DNA of 64,000 bases from an uncultured Clostridia bacterium (GCA_937892525.1 CALAEV010000041.1:17714-81713), one strand, 5' to 3'; positions 18,319-27,083 are shown, counted from the stretch's first letter. Translations and numbers: made by a program. Notes: generated by a model from the letters alone, not told the origin.

Positions 18319-18704
18319 AATATACTCCTATACTTCTTTTTAATTATACAATCAACTACTGCTAACAATATACAGCCCATTGCATAACAAATTAAATCTG
18401 CAACAGAGAAAGTTCTGCCAAGCAAGGTTGAAATAAACGGATTATCGTCAATCCCTAAAAGTTTTACAAAATCAAAATATTGTCCGATTTCAACAAGCGC
18501 AGAAAAGGCAAACACGAGCATTGGCAATACTTTAATTTTTTCAGGAATAAAAAACCTTGCAAAAGAACAAATAAGAACTGTTACAAGCATATCCCCTATA
18601 TATGGTCGTATAAAATTATCGTGGACAAACAAGGCAATCAGTATTTCTACTATGAGTATTACAACAAATAGAACACCATAAATTACTCTTAATCTGTTTT
18701 TCAT
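18315..18704 (-). CDS. DUF2809-family small membrane protein
   Basis: 129 residues, about four membrane helices. Shows the family pattern FIRPYIGDML, VEIGQYFD, LLGI and LGRTFSVADLICYAMG. Function unknown; somewhat similar in topology to VanZ-like proteins. The start is ATG 18704, ten bases after AAGG; a GTG at 18713 lies too close. Coupled to the epimerase gene by ATGA overlap. Confidence 0.75.
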   Translation of the reverse strand: MKNRLRVIYGVLFVVILIVEILIALFVHDNFIRPYIGDMLVTVLICSFARFFIPEKIKVLPMLVFAFSALVEIGQYFDFVKLLGIDDNPFISTLLGRTFSVADLICYAMGCILLAVVDCIIKKKYRSIL

Positions 18705-18802
18705 TTCAACCACTACCTTTAGTTATATTTTAATATAAGGAATAAGGAAATGCAACACAATAAATTTTTTGTCAAAAAAATAAAAAAACTTTAAAAAAAC
18801 AC

Positions 18803-18831
18803 TTGACGAACTGATTTTGTTATGATATTAT
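18803..18831 (+). promoter_or_regulatory. Promoter of the tRNA-Thr/tRNA-Tyr unit
   Basis: TTGACG, 17 bases, TATTAT; the first tRNA begins 17 bases after the -10. Confidence 0.8.
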
Positions 18832-18847
18832 ATTCAAGCGTTGAGAC

Positions 18848-18923
18848 GCTGGTGTAGCTCAGTTGGTAGAGCAGCTGATTTGTAATCAGCAGGTCGGGGG
18901 TTCGAGTCCGTCCACCAGCTCCA
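18848..18923 (+). tRNA. tRNA-Thr (anticodon TGT)
   Basis: 76 bases with CCA encoded. Acceptor GCTGGTG pairs with CACCAGC; anticodon stem GCTGA/TCAGC with loop TTTGTAA giving anticodon TGT; T arm GGTTCGAGTCC. Confidence 0.97.
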
Positions 18924-18942
18924 TTTTTTTGTAATTGAATAT

Positions 18943-19027
<85 letters not shown>

Positions 19028-19028
19028 A

Positions 19029-19065
19029 AAATCCTCGTACAATAGTACGGGGATTTTACTTTTTC
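19029..19065 (+). terminator. Terminator after the tRNA pair
   Basis: AAATCCTCGTAC, loop AATA, GTACGGGGATTT (12-bp stem, one G-U) followed by a T-rich stretch. Confidence 0.85.
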
Positions 19066-19081
19066 ATTACTCTTTGTTTCA

Positions 19082-19110
19082 TTGACAAAATGTGGGTAAT
19101 ATGATAAAAT
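19082..19110 (+). promoter_or_regulatory. Promoter of the femX-like operon
   Basis: Perfect TTGACA, 17 bases, TAAAAT with TG one base upstream of the -10. The first femX starts 62 bases downstream. Confidence 0.75.
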
Positions 19111-19172
19111 TTTTAGTTGATAATAATACTGTTATTTTTCAATTTTTCAACACATAGATTAAGGTGATTTTA

Positions 19173-20429
19173 ATGAAATTCTGTGTTTTAACTGCAGATG
19201 AATACCGTGAATTCTGGAAAAATCATCCACAGGCATCTTTTATGCAGAGTGTGGAGTTATCTGAACTTAAAAAAGAATATGGAAGTATTGTTCATTTTGT
19301 TGGCATTAAAGAGAATGAAAAAATTATTGCAGGGTCAATGATTTTACAGGATAAAACCATTTTAGGTCAAAGTCAATTCTATGCACCACGTGGTCTTATT
19401 GTGGACTATCACAACAAAGAATTACTTACTTTCTTTACAGAAGAACTTAAAAAATATATTAAAAAGCACGGCGGATTTATGCTTACTATTGACCCGAATG
19501 TGCTTTACAGAGTTCGTACATCTGACGGCGAGATTATGGAAGATGACAACCCTAATGATGAAGCAGTAAACAATCTTATTGATTTAGGCTACAAGCATTA
19601 TGGTTTCAACATTTATCTTGATGCTTTGCAAGTCAGATGGTGTTGTCATATGAAACTTGATGAAGATTATGAAACTAAAAAATCAAGATTTTCAAAACAG
19701 ACTCGCAAAAATATAAATTCTTGCATTAAAAAAGGTCTTTTAGTTAAAGAAGGCACTATTGAAGACCTTGAGGTTATGGCAGAGATTTTTGAAACTACTT
19801 CAAAGCGTCGTAATTTCTTTTATCGTAGCCTTAGCTATTATCAGAAAATGTATAAGCACATGAAAGACCTTATGACAATTTATGTGGCTTATCTTGACCC
19901 TGATATTTATTATGAACACACACAAAGTTTGCTCCAGAATGCAAAAGCAAATCTTGAGAGTGTTCTTGCAAAGTTAGAAAAGCTTACTGCTGGTGACCGT
20001 CTTCTTAATCAGAAGGCAGAAGCAGAAAGACAAGTTGAAAAATATGAAAAAGAGCTTGAAAAAGCAGAACAGTTCAAGAAAGAAAATCCAAACGGCAAGG
20101 CAATCGGTTGTCTTCTTTCACTTCGCAGTGGTAACGAATACTTGACCCTTTCAAGTGGTGTATTGATGGAATACCGTCAGTTTACTCCTAAATACTTAAT
20201 GTATGAACACCACATTAAAGAAGCATACAAAGAGGGCTTTGAATACTGTAATTTCTATGGTATTACAGGCGATTTTAACCCTGAAAACGAATACTATGGA
20301 ATTTACGAATTCAAAAAAGGATTCAAGCCAAATGTTACTGAATATATTGGTCAATTTGAACTTAAAACAGGACCATTCTATGATGTATACAAGTTGTTAA
20401 AGAAAGTTAAAGGAACTATTTCAAAATGA
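19173..20429 (+). CDS. FemABX-family aminoacyltransferase, copy 1
   Basis: 418 residues. Family members add amino acids from aminoacyl-tRNA to the stem peptide of lipid II, building the interpeptide bridge. Two GNAT-like halves are interrupted by a charged helical arm (about residues 250-315, coiled coil). Visible signatures: SFMQSVELSELKKEYG at the N-terminus, PRGLIVDY, KTRKNI-like SRFSKQTRKNIN, and the C-terminal YCNFYGITGDF with YGIYEFKKGF. Start ATG 19173 follows AAGGTG by eight bases. Amino acid donor unknown. First of three tandem paralogues; overlaps the second by four bases (ATGA). Confidence 0.88.
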   Translation: MKFCVLTADEYREFWKNHPQASFMQSVELSELKKEYGSIVHFVGIKENEKIIAGSMILQDKTILGQSQFYAPRGLIVDYHNKELLTFFTEELKKYIKKHGGFMLTIDPNVLYRVRTSDGEIMEDDNPNDEAVNNLIDLGYKHYGFNIYLDALQVRWCCHMKLDEDYETKKSRFSKQTRKNINSCIKKGLLVKEGTIEDLEVMAEIFETTSKRRNFFYRSLSYYQKMYKHMKDLMTIYVAYLDPDIYYEHTQSLLQNAKANLESVLAKLEKLTAGDRLLNQKAEAERQVEKYEKELEKAEQFKKENPNGKAIGCLLSLRSGNEYLTLSSGVLMEYRQFTPKYLMYEHHIKEAYKEGFEYCNFYGITGDFNPENEYYGIYEFKKGFKPNVTEYIGQFELKTGPFYDVYKLLKKVKGTISK

Positions 20430-21694
20430 AAATTGTTGAATTAGAAAAACAAGAATTTATTGATTTTTGTAATAATAATCCGCAAGCGCTTTTCTTTCAG
20501 TCCCCTTATTGGATTGAAATTAAAGAGCAAAATGGGTGGTCTGGCAAGATTTTAGGCGTTAAAGAAGACGGTAAAATCGTTATTGCTACTGTAATCTTAT
20601 ATAAAAGTCTTAAAGGCATTATCAAATTTGCTTATGCTCCTCGTGGATTTTTAATGGATTATCAGAATTTTGATTTGCTTGAGGAATTCACAAAAGAGAT
20701 CAAGGAATACCTTAAAAAACAGAATGTGGCATTCTTAAAAATCAATCCGTATGTTGATTATCAACTCCGTGACATTCACGGTAATATAATCCCTGACACA
20801 AAAAATGATGCTTTAATGGAAAAATTAAAATCTTTAGGCTACAAGCATTACGGATTTTATGTTGATATGGACGAGAAAAAGGATTTAGAGCCACGTTGGA
20901 TTTCTATACTTGATATTAAAGACAAGACAATTGATGAGTTGTTTAAATCTTTCCGTAGCGGCACAAAATGGGGCATTAACAACAGCAAGAAAAACTTTAT
21001 CACTCTTATAGAAGCTGATGAAAACAATCTTGTTGAGTTCAAAAATCTTATGAAGCACACTGCAGAAAGACGCGAATTTGTTGATCGTCCCCTCTCCTAT
21101 TATCAAGAAATGTTCAAAGTATTAAATCGTGAAAATGCGGTTAAAGTGCTTTTAGCAGAAGTTAATCTTAAAGAGTTGCTTGATTTTACAAAGGCTCGTT
21201 TCGAGAAAAATGCAAAACGACTTACAGTTATTGAGGGCAATCCTAAGAATATTAATGAATACAATGAAATCAAATCACAACAAGAAAGTATTGCTAAAAA
21301 GATTGAGAGTCTTACTGCCGATGTAAATGAATATGGCGATAAAAAGATTATCGCAAGTGGTTGGTATATGCTTTACGGCAGAGAAATTGTATATCTTTTT
21401 GGTGCAAGCTACAAACCATTTATGAAATACAATTCTCAATACTTGTTGCAATACGAAATGATTAAATTTGCCACAGAAAACGGTTACGACAAATTTAATT
21501 TTTATGGTATTGACGGTAATTTCAGCGAGGACTCAAAAAACTATGGTTTGTTCGATTTCAAACGTGGTTTTAACGCTGATGTACACGAGTTAATCGGCGA
21601 ATTTGACTTGATTATCAACAAAACACAATTTGCACTTTATGAGCTTATCTTTAAGGGCTATAAGGTACTCAAAACTATTCAGAAAAAGATTTAA
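20426..21694 (+). CDS. FemABX-family aminoacyltransferase, copy 2
   Basis: 422 residues, same architecture as its neighbours: ALFFQSPYWIEIKE, APRGFLMDY, helical arm near 240-300, and FNFYGIDGNFSEDSKNYGLFDFKRGF at the C-terminal half. Divergent enough from copies 1 and 3 to suggest a different position or donor amino acid. Translation coupled to copy 1 by ATGA overlap. Confidence 0.88.
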   Translation: MKIVELEKQEFIDFCNNNPQALFFQSPYWIEIKEQNGWSGKILGVKEDGKIVIATVILYKSLKGIIKFAYAPRGFLMDYQNFDLLEEFTKEIKEYLKKQNVAFLKINPYVDYQLRDIHGNIIPDTKNDALMEKLKSLGYKHYGFYVDMDEKKDLEPRWISILDIKDKTIDELFKSFRSGTKWGINNSKKNFITLIEADENNLVEFKNLMKHTAERREFVDRPLSYYQEMFKVLNRENAVKVLLAEVNLKELLDFTKARFEKNAKRLTVIEGNPKNINEYNEIKSQQESIAKKIESLTADVNEYGDKKIIASGWYMLYGREIVYLFGASYKPFMKYNSQYLLQYEMIKFATENGYDKFNFYGIDGNFSEDSKNYGLFDFKRGFNADVHELIGEFDLIINKTQFALYELIFKGYKVLKTIQKKI

Positions 21695-21705
21695 GGTTGA
21701 AAATT

Positions 21706-22956
21706 ATGTATCAGTTTAAGGCAGATATTCCGGTTTCAGAATTTACTGAATTTATTGAAAATACCTCGTTTGCACCAATACAGCAGACAGAGGAATGGAC
21801 AAAACTTAAGGCTAACTGGAAAAACAGTTTTTGTGGCATTTATAAAGACGATACCCTTTGTGGTGTTGCACTTATTCTTATTCGTACACTTATGCCAGGG
21901 TTTAACTACGCTTACTGTCCTCGTGGTCCTATTATGGATTTAACTGACAGTGAAGTGGTTAAGGCATTTGTAGATGGTGCAAAGCAGTTTTGCAAGAGCA
22001 GAAATATTTTTCTTTTAAAAACTGACCCTGCTATTGTGGTTAATAAGATTTTACCTGATATTCCAACAGACAAATTCTTTGACCCATTTGATTTAGAGCG
22101 TGGCAAGGTTGAATTCGACACTCTTGTAAACAACGGATTTGAACATAAGGGCTTTGTTAAAAATCTTGGCGAGGCAATTCAACCACGATTTAATGCACTT
22201 ATTCCATTAAAAGATGCTAATGGTACTCCCCTTACTGCTCCACAATTCAAGAAAAACTACAAGCAGAAAATCCGCAAATATTTAGGTAATTTTCAACCTG
22301 CTCGCGGTCTTTATTATGAAGGTGCAGAGCATACACCTGAAAACATTGCACTTTTCAAAAAGATTTTAAGTAACACAGAAGCAAGACAACAGATTTCTTT
22401 AAGAAATGAAGAATATTTCAGTATTCTTGCAGACGCATTCGGCGACAAGGCATTTTTTGCATTTGAAAGATGTAATGTAAACACATACATTGAAAATCTT
22501 GAGAAGAGATTTGAAAAAGAGCCTGATATGAGGGAAAAAATCACTGAACAGATTGCAGATGCTAAAAAAGTTCTTAGTGAGCGTGGCGAGATTGTTCCAC
22601 TTGCAGCGTTACTTACAGTTTACCCACCTAACAAAACAGGTGTGAGGATTGCAGAGTACTTATATGCAGGGTCTGACTTGAACATATTCCCATCATTCTG
22701 TGCTACTCTTTGCGGACTTTGTGAACAATGTATTCTCACTACCGAAAACGGTTGCGACTTCCTTGATTTAGGTGGTATCGCAGGTACTCTTGATGATGGA
22801 CTTTACGAGTTTAAGAGTCAGTTTAATCCGATTATAATTGAGTATGCAGGCGAATTTGACCTTAAGATTGATAACTTCAAATATAATCTTATGGAAAAGG
22901 GCTTACCTATTCTTAAAAAGAGTTATATGAAATTAAGAAAGCTTATTAAAAGATAA
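21706..22956 (+). CDS. FemABX-family aminoacyltransferase, copy 3
   Basis: 416 residues. N-terminal PIQQTEEWTKLK, then CPRGPIMDL; C-terminal FLDLGGIAGTLDDGLYEFKSQF replaces the NFYGI-type motif of copies 1 and 2 and has a tyrosine-to-leucine change in it, so it is the most distant of the three. The start is ATG 21706 with AAGG nine bases upstream; a TTG at 21697 is less likely. Ends at a strong terminator. Confidence 0.87.
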   Translation: MYQFKADIPVSEFTEFIENTSFAPIQQTEEWTKLKANWKNSFCGIYKDDTLCGVALILIRTLMPGFNYAYCPRGPIMDLTDSEVVKAFVDGAKQFCKSRNIFLLKTDPAIVVNKILPDIPTDKFFDPFDLERGKVEFDTLVNNGFEHKGFVKNLGEAIQPRFNALIPLKDANGTPLTAPQFKKNYKQKIRKYLGNFQPARGLYYEGAEHTPENIALFKKILSNTEARQQISLRNEEYFSILADAFGDKAFFAFERCNVNTYIENLEKRFEKEPDMREKITEQIADAKKVLSERGEIVPLAALLTVYPPNKTGVRIAEYLYAGSDLNIFPSFCATLCGLCEQCILTTENGCDFLDLGGIAGTLDDGLYEFKSQFNPIIIEYAGEFDLKIDNFKYNLMEKGLPILKKSYMKLRKLIKR

Positions 22957-22990
22957 AAAAATCCCCATTCAGTTGAATGGGGATTTTTTT
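22955..22990. terminator. Strong bidirectional terminator
   Basis: AAAAAAATCCCCATTCA and its exact complement TGAATGGGGATTTTTTT around GT, on either strand followed by T runs. Serves the femX operon and the convergent gene at 22996. Confidence 0.93.
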
Positions 22991-22995
22991 ATTAT

Positions 22996-23883
22996 TTAGT
23001 TATCTTCAGGTTTTTTATTCACAAAGTTTTTGAAAAGGAAGTACACACCAACAAACAAGGCAACAAGAATAACACCTACTATAATTCCTATTGTGGCATT
23101 GGTTGAATATTGGTCGGCTAATGGTTTTAAGAATACATAACCGACTAAATCTTCAAGCCCTGCATTCCACTCATCAAACTTACCTTGTGCAACTTTAATT
23201 ACAATACCGTAAAGAAGTCCTACCATACCACCATAAATCAGATTATTGAATATAGTTGTAATATTGATAACCACAAGAACTACAAGTAAAGTTACGGCAA
23301 GGGTAATAAGTTTTGAAACAGTTTTTTCTGATATAAGAATAATAAAGTTATCCGTTGACATTCCTGCAGTATTTTCTATAGTCTGCAACACCATTAAACG
23401 AGCGTAAATGCTGATTGCCTCTTCGGCTGTTTCAGCATTTTCAATGTTAAAATCTTCATTATCTTGAAGAGTTATATTGTTCTCAATTCTGTATTCTGCG
23501 TCTTCAACCTTTGTGTTAAGAAAATAATCAATAAGCTTGTAAACCTCACTTTTAATTGTTGCATTTACAAGTTCAGATGTCACAATAGCGTCAACTGCAT
23601 AATTGCCGAATGGGTAGAATGATGGCATTTTATCTTCAAGAAAATCTGATGCTTTTTCGCGAGCAAAATCAAGCACAGTAATTTTTTCACCATCTACCAT
23701 AAATTTAACTGTACTTAAATCAGTTGTTTCAATCTGTTCTGTAAACTGTTCTGACTGCAAATAATCCCTTGCAACGCTTATAAGTGTTGCTCCAAGTAAA
23801 GAAACAGTAGATGCGAGTACAAGAACAATTGAAATAACAGTTTTAAGAATATTAAGAATGAGTTTTACTGTTTTTTTGTCCAT
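22996..23883 (-). CDS. Membrane protein of unknown function
   Basis: 295 residues, not recognised. An N-terminal hydrophobic segment (about 8-32) is followed by an acidic extracellular-looking region of some 150 residues, then hydrophobic stretches at about 190-240 and 262-284 ending in a basic tail. AAGGTG precedes the ATG. Lies downstream of the GtrA-like gene on the same strand with a terminator hairpin between them. Confidence 0.7.
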   Translation of the reverse strand: MDKKTVKLILNILKTVISIVLVLASTVSLLGATLISVARDYLQSEQFTEQIETTDLSTVKFMVDGEKITVLDFAREKASDFLEDKMPSFYPFGNYAVDAIVTSELVNATIKSEVYKLIDYFLNTKVEDAEYRIENNITLQDNEDFNIENAETAEEAISIYARLMVLQTIENTAGMSTDNFIILISEKTVSKLITLAVTLLVVLVVINITTIFNNLIYGGMVGLLYGIVIKVAQGKFDEWNAGLEDLVGYVFLKPLADQYSTNATIGIIVGVILVALFVGVYFLFKNFVNKKPEDN

Positions 23884-23910
23884 AAAATCACCTTATATTA
23901 TAGAAAATAA

Positions 23911-23937
23911 TACCCTACGCCAAAAAGGTGTAGGGTA
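23911..23937 (-). terminator. Terminator or attenuator after the GtrA-like gene
   Basis: On the minus strand TACCCTACACC, loop TTTTT, GGCGTAGGGTA (one mismatch) followed by TTATTTTCTAT. It stands between two same-strand genes and no clear promoter follows, so some read-through to 22996-23883 is likely. Confidence 0.7.
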
Positions 23938-23953
23938 ATTTTTAAAAGTACAA

Positions 23954-24502
23954 TTATTCAGCTGTAACTTCTTCTTTCTTTTCTTCTTTTTTCTTGTGGA
24001 AAAGAATTTTGTCAACTGGGAAATAAAGGAAGAACTGAACTGCTGAACAAATCATTGTTGCAATGTTCTTTGCAAGGTCTTCGTTGCACCAATCAAACTG
24101 AATGAACACTTCTTTAAGTGTTGGGTTAAGCCATGCTGAGAAGCAAATAAGTGCAATTGTGAAAACAATGTAGATAGGAAGTGCAACTGCTACATTTGCG
24201 CCTGAATTGAATGTTTTTTCTTTGTTGATGAAGAAAGCAACAATCTGAGCAATAACGTTAGCCACATTGCTAACAATAAAGTAACCAAGACCACCGATTG
24301 CTACTGGATAAACAAACACCCACCAGCTGAAATCCTGTGAATAAAGGTCTTTGATTGCAGGAATAAGCTGAAGTGTGTTAAGAAGTACAAACTGAACAAT
24401 CATTGCACCTAAGCTTACAAAAATAAACTTAATAAACTGCCAAAATGTAACAAGCCCTGAGCCCTTTTTCTCAGCTGCCTTGTCGATGTCTTTTAATGCC
24501 AT
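23954..24502 (-). CDS. GtrA-like membrane protein
   Basis: 182 residues, four membrane segments in the GtrA pattern: FIKFIFVSLGAMIVQF first helix, SNVANVIAQIVAFFINKEKTF at the second (the family's FxxNRxxTF-like motif), and a charged Lys/Glu tail. GtrA-family proteins are linked to moving lipid-linked sugars across the membrane for wall or surface glycosylation. No glycosyltransferase is adjacent. Confidence 0.78.
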   Translation of the reverse strand: MALKDIDKAAEKKGSGLVTFWQFIKFIFVSLGAMIVQFVLLNTLQLIPAIKDLYSQDFSWWVFVYPVAIGGLGYFIVSNVANVIAQIVAFFINKEKTFNSGANVAVALPIYIVFTIALICFSAWLNPTLKEVFIQFDWCNEDLAKNIATMICSAVQFFLYFPVDKILFHKKKEEKKEEVTAE

Positions 24503-24538
24503 AATAATATTCTCCTTTTATATCCAAGATATGAATAA

Positions 24539-24567
24539 ATAATAACATAATGTTACATATAAGTCAA
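24539..24567 (-). promoter_or_regulatory. Promoter of the GtrA-like gene
   Basis: TTGACT, 17 bases, TATTAT on the minus strand. The -35 begins a few bases after the T tract of the glnA terminator. Confidence 0.65.
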
Positions 24568-24597
24568 TAAATAAAATAAGGTGGAGCAAGCTCCACC
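24567..24597 (-). terminator. Terminator of glnA
   Basis: On the minus strand GGTGGAGC, loop TT, GCTCCACC followed by TTATTTTATTT. Confidence 0.85.
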
Positions 24598-24609
24598 CTA
24601 CTGTGCAAT

Positions 24610-25932
24610 TTAATATTTTGTAAGATATTCGTCAATTTCCCACTGAGTAATTCTTGTGGTATAGCTTTCCCACTCTTGTTTTTTACCTGCAAGGTATTTT
24701 GAGAAAATGTGTTCGCCAAGAACTTCTTTTACAAATTCGCTCTTTTCGAATTCTCTTGTTGCTTCTTGCAATGTGCTTGGAAGATTTTCAATACCGTTTG
24801 CTTTTCTTTCTTCACTAGTCATATCATAGATATTTGTTGTAACACCTTCAGGTGCTTTCATACCTTTTTTGATACCGTCAAGACCTGCTGCAATACAAAG
24901 TGCCATTTCAAGATATGGGTTGCAAGATGGGTCTGATGAACGAAGTTCAACACGAGTTGCCATACCTCTTGCTGCAGGAACTCGGATAAGTGCTGAACGG
25001 TTTGACGCTGACCAAGAAATATAAACAGGTGCTTCAAAACCAGGAACTAATCTCTTATATGAGTTTACAAGTGGATTTGCAACACAAGTGATTGCTTTTA
25101 CGTGATAAAGTACACCTGCAATAAACTGATATGCAGTTTCTGATAAACCATATTTATCAGCTGGGTCATAGAACGCATTTTTGCCATCTTTCATAAGTGA
25201 AAGATTTGTGTGCATACCGTTACCTGCTGCACCATAAAGAGGCTTTGGCATAAATGTTGCGTGAAGTCCGTTACGTCTTGCATAAGTTTTAACAACGTGT
25301 TTAAAAGTAACAACTTTGTCGGCTGCTTCAAGTGCTTCTGCAAACTTAAAGTCGATTTCGTGCTGACCCTCTGCACATTCGTGGTGAGATGCCTCAATTT
25401 CATAATCCATCTGCTGTAATGCAATACAGATGTCGTTACGGCATTGTTCACCATCATCAGCAGGACCAATATCAAAATAACCAACTGCGTCATTAGTTTT
25501 TGTAGTCGCTCTGCCCTTTTCGTCAAGCTTAAAAAGGAAGAATTCACACTCAGGACCAACATTTATTGAATAGCCCATATCTGCTGCTTCTTTGATTACT
25601 GAACGAAGCACATGACGAGGGTCACCCTCAAAAGGAGTTTCCTTATCAGCACCATAAACATCACAGATTACACGTGCTGTACCCTCTTTCCAAGGCAAAA
25701 TTGTAAATGTGTCAAGGTCTGGTTTTAAGTACATATCAGACTCGTCAATACGAACAAAGCCTTCGATTGAAGAACCGTCAAACATTTGACCGTCTGTAAG
25801 CACTTTTTCGAACATATTTTCAGTGATTGCAATATTTTTCATCTGACCGAAAATGTCAGTAAACTGCAAACGCAAAAACTTAATATTTTTTTCTTTAGTT
25901 ATACGAAGAATATCTTCAACTGTGTAGCTCAT
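24610..25932 (-). CDS. glnA: Glutamine synthetase type I
   Basis: ATP-dependent ligation of ammonia to glutamate, the main ammonium assimilation step. 440 residues, the short GSI-alpha class typical of Firmicutes. Signatures: DGSSIEGFVRIDESDMYL, NVGPECEFFLF, AEGQHEIDF, GNGMHTNLSL and NRSALIRVPAARG; no adenylylation insert or Tyr site of the beta class is seen. The start is ATG 25932, eight bases after AAGGTGG. Single-gene unit with its own promoter and terminator; no GlnR-like operator was recognised. Confidence 0.96.
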   Translation of the reverse strand: MSYTVEDILRITKEKNIKFLRLQFTDIFGQMKNIAITENMFEKVLTDGQMFDGSSIEGFVRIDESDMYLKPDLDTFTILPWKEGTARVICDVYGADKETPFEGDPRHVLRSVIKEAADMGYSINVGPECEFFLFKLDEKGRATTKTNDAVGYFDIGPADDGEQCRNDICIALQQMDYEIEASHHECAEGQHEIDFKFAEALEAADKVVTFKHVVKTYARRNGLHATFMPKPLYGAAGNGMHTNLSLMKDGKNAFYDPADKYGLSETAYQFIAGVLYHVKAITCVANPLVNSYKRLVPGFEAPVYISWSASNRSALIRVPAARGMATRVELRSSDPSCNPYLEMALCIAAGLDGIKKGMKAPEGVTTNIYDMTSEERKANGIENLPSTLQEATREFEKSEFVKEVLGEHIFSKYLAGKKQEWESYTTRITQWEIDEYLTKY

Positions 25933-25991
25933 TGGAGTTACCACCTTTCGTATGAATACTTATACATATAAATACCCACTTTAATAGTAAT

Positions 25992-26019
25992 ATTATACCA
26001 TTGTTTTTGAAGATGTCAA
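25992..26019 (-). promoter_or_regulatory. Promoter of glnA
   Basis: Consensus TTGACA, 16 bases, TATAAT on the minus strand, about 60 bases before glnA. The -35 lies two bases after the T tract of the sdpI terminator. Confidence 0.8.
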
Positions 26020-26020
26020 T

Positions 26021-26048
26021 AAAAATGGCGAGAGTTATACTCTCGCCA
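26021..26048 (-). terminator. Terminator of the sdpR-sdpI-like unit
   Basis: On the minus strand TGGCGAGAGT, loop ATA, ACTCTCGCCA (perfect 10-bp stem) followed by TTTTTATT. Confidence 0.92.
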
Positions 26049-26056
26049 CACTCATT

Positions 26057-26692
26057 TTATTTTAAACTTTTTTTATAGAGAAGATAGGAGTATACAAATG
26101 GAATAATTACCATTGGAATAAGTATAACAAAGAAAAGCCAGAATATGCCTAAAAACGCTGTTGCCATTATTATAACTCCACCGATTACCCAGAGAAAACC
26201 TGCCATTCGATGTGTTTTATTCCAGTTTTCTTCGTCATTGAGAGTCCAAGGAAGCTTGATGCCTAATGTATAACTCTGCTTGCATTTTGGCATATAGTTA
26301 CCGATTATCACAAACAATGCACCCATAAACAGTGGCATAATTATTTCAACGCTAACCTTATGACCTAATGCTGTTGCATACACCATTGAGTTGCAAAGTA
26401 ACGATATAACCGGAATAATCCACAAAACAAGTGTAAGCATTTTATCGTTGATATTTTGCTTTTTAGGGTCAAGCGATGTTACTAAAACACAAATCCAATG
26501 AAACGCAACTAATATTAAAGGCATCAAAAATACTGCTTGCATTTTATTAGCATAACCATCAACTGCACCATTTACATCCCAATGTATTGGGACTTGGTCA
26601 GGCAATTTCTCCCATAATACAAGACCAATAAGTATTGGTATAAGGATTACTAATGATGTAATTATCAGTTTTGGTAAATTCTTCTTAATCAT
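26057..26692 (-). CDS. SdpI-like membrane protein (DUF1648/SdpI family)
   Basis: 211 residues with about six membrane segments. N-terminal DUF1648 part with LPDQVPIHWDVNGAVDGYANK, then the SdpI part with YTLGIKLPWTLNDEENWNKTHRMAG, a strong family signature. In Bacillus subtilis SdpI gives immunity to the SdpC toxin and sequesters the repressor SdpR at the membrane. No sdpC, sdpA or sdpB homologue is next to it. Start overlaps the sdpR-like gene by eight bases. Confidence 0.85.
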   Translation of the reverse strand: MIKKNLPKLIITSLVILIPILIGLVLWEKLPDQVPIHWDVNGAVDGYANKMQAVFLMPLILVAFHWICVLVTSLDPKKQNINDKMLTLVLWIIPVISLLCNSMVYATALGHKVSVEIIMPLFMGALFVIIGNYMPKCKQSYTLGIKLPWTLNDEENWNKTHRMAGFLWVIGGVIIMATAFLGIFWLFFVILIPMVIIPFVYSYLLYKKSLK

Positions 26693-26960
26693 TATTGTTG
26701 TCTCCTTTTAAGTCTGTTATCCAAAGCATAATTTCTTCAAGGACGGATGCGTTCAATTCATAGATTATGAATTTTCCGTCCCTTTTATCACGAACAAGGT
26801 CAGCTTCTTTAAGCACAGATAAGTGACGGGAAATGGCTGCACCTGTTATATCAAACCTTTCGGTTATTTCCCCTGCTGTCATTTGTCCGTCTTTAAGCAT
26901 ATTTAGTATTTCACGACGGACAGGGTCAGATAGGGCTTTTAATGTATTTTGGATTCCCAT
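26685..26960 (-). CDS. ArsR-family autorepressor, SdpR-like
   Basis: 91-residue winged-helix regulator. Signature: LKALSDPVRREILNMLKDG, TAGEITERFDITGAAISRHLSVLKEADLV, then the wing RDGKFIIYELN. It lacks the metal-binding Cys motif of arsenic/cadmium sensors, fitting the SdpR subgroup. ATG follows AAAGGAG by eight bases. The 25-bp palindrome directly upstream is the probable autoregulatory site. Confidence 0.87.
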   Translation of the reverse strand: MGIQNTLKALSDPVRREILNMLKDGQMTAGEITERFDITGAAISRHLSVLKEADLVRDKRDGKFIIYELNASVLEEIMLWITDLKGDNNND

Positions 26961-26971
26961 AAGTTCACTCC

Positions 26972-26996
26972 TTTAACATTTAACTTAAATGTTAAA
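26972..26996. promoter_or_regulatory. 25-bp perfect palindrome, probable operator for the SdpR-like repressor
   Basis: TTTAACATTTAA, C, TTAAATGTTAAA: two exact 12-base arms around one base. It lies between the -10 and the ribosome site of the ArsR-family gene, where a bound dimer would block transcription start. Confidence 0.8.
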
Positions 26997-26999
26997 TGT

Positions 27000-27028
27000 A
27001 TTGTAACACGAATTTGTAATAATGTCAA
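27000..27028 (-). promoter_or_regulatory. Promoter of the sdpR-sdpI-like unit
   Basis: Consensus TTGACA, 17 bases, TACAAT on the minus strand; the operator starts three bases after the -10. Confidence 0.82.
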
Positions 27029-27031
27029 TAG

Positions 27032-27065
27032 AAAAAAATGGCACACTTCGCAAGGAAGTGTGCCA
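27032..27065 (-). terminator. Terminator of the FucO-like gene
   Basis: On the minus strand TGGCACACTTC, loop CTTGC, GAAGTGTGCCA followed by seven T. Confidence 0.92.
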
Positions 27066-27083
27066 AAATTTAGGTTCTAATAA

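Noticed and set aside
24709..25562. Open frames inside glnA
   Set aside because: Shadow frames of the conserved glutamine synthetase; no ribosome site or family.
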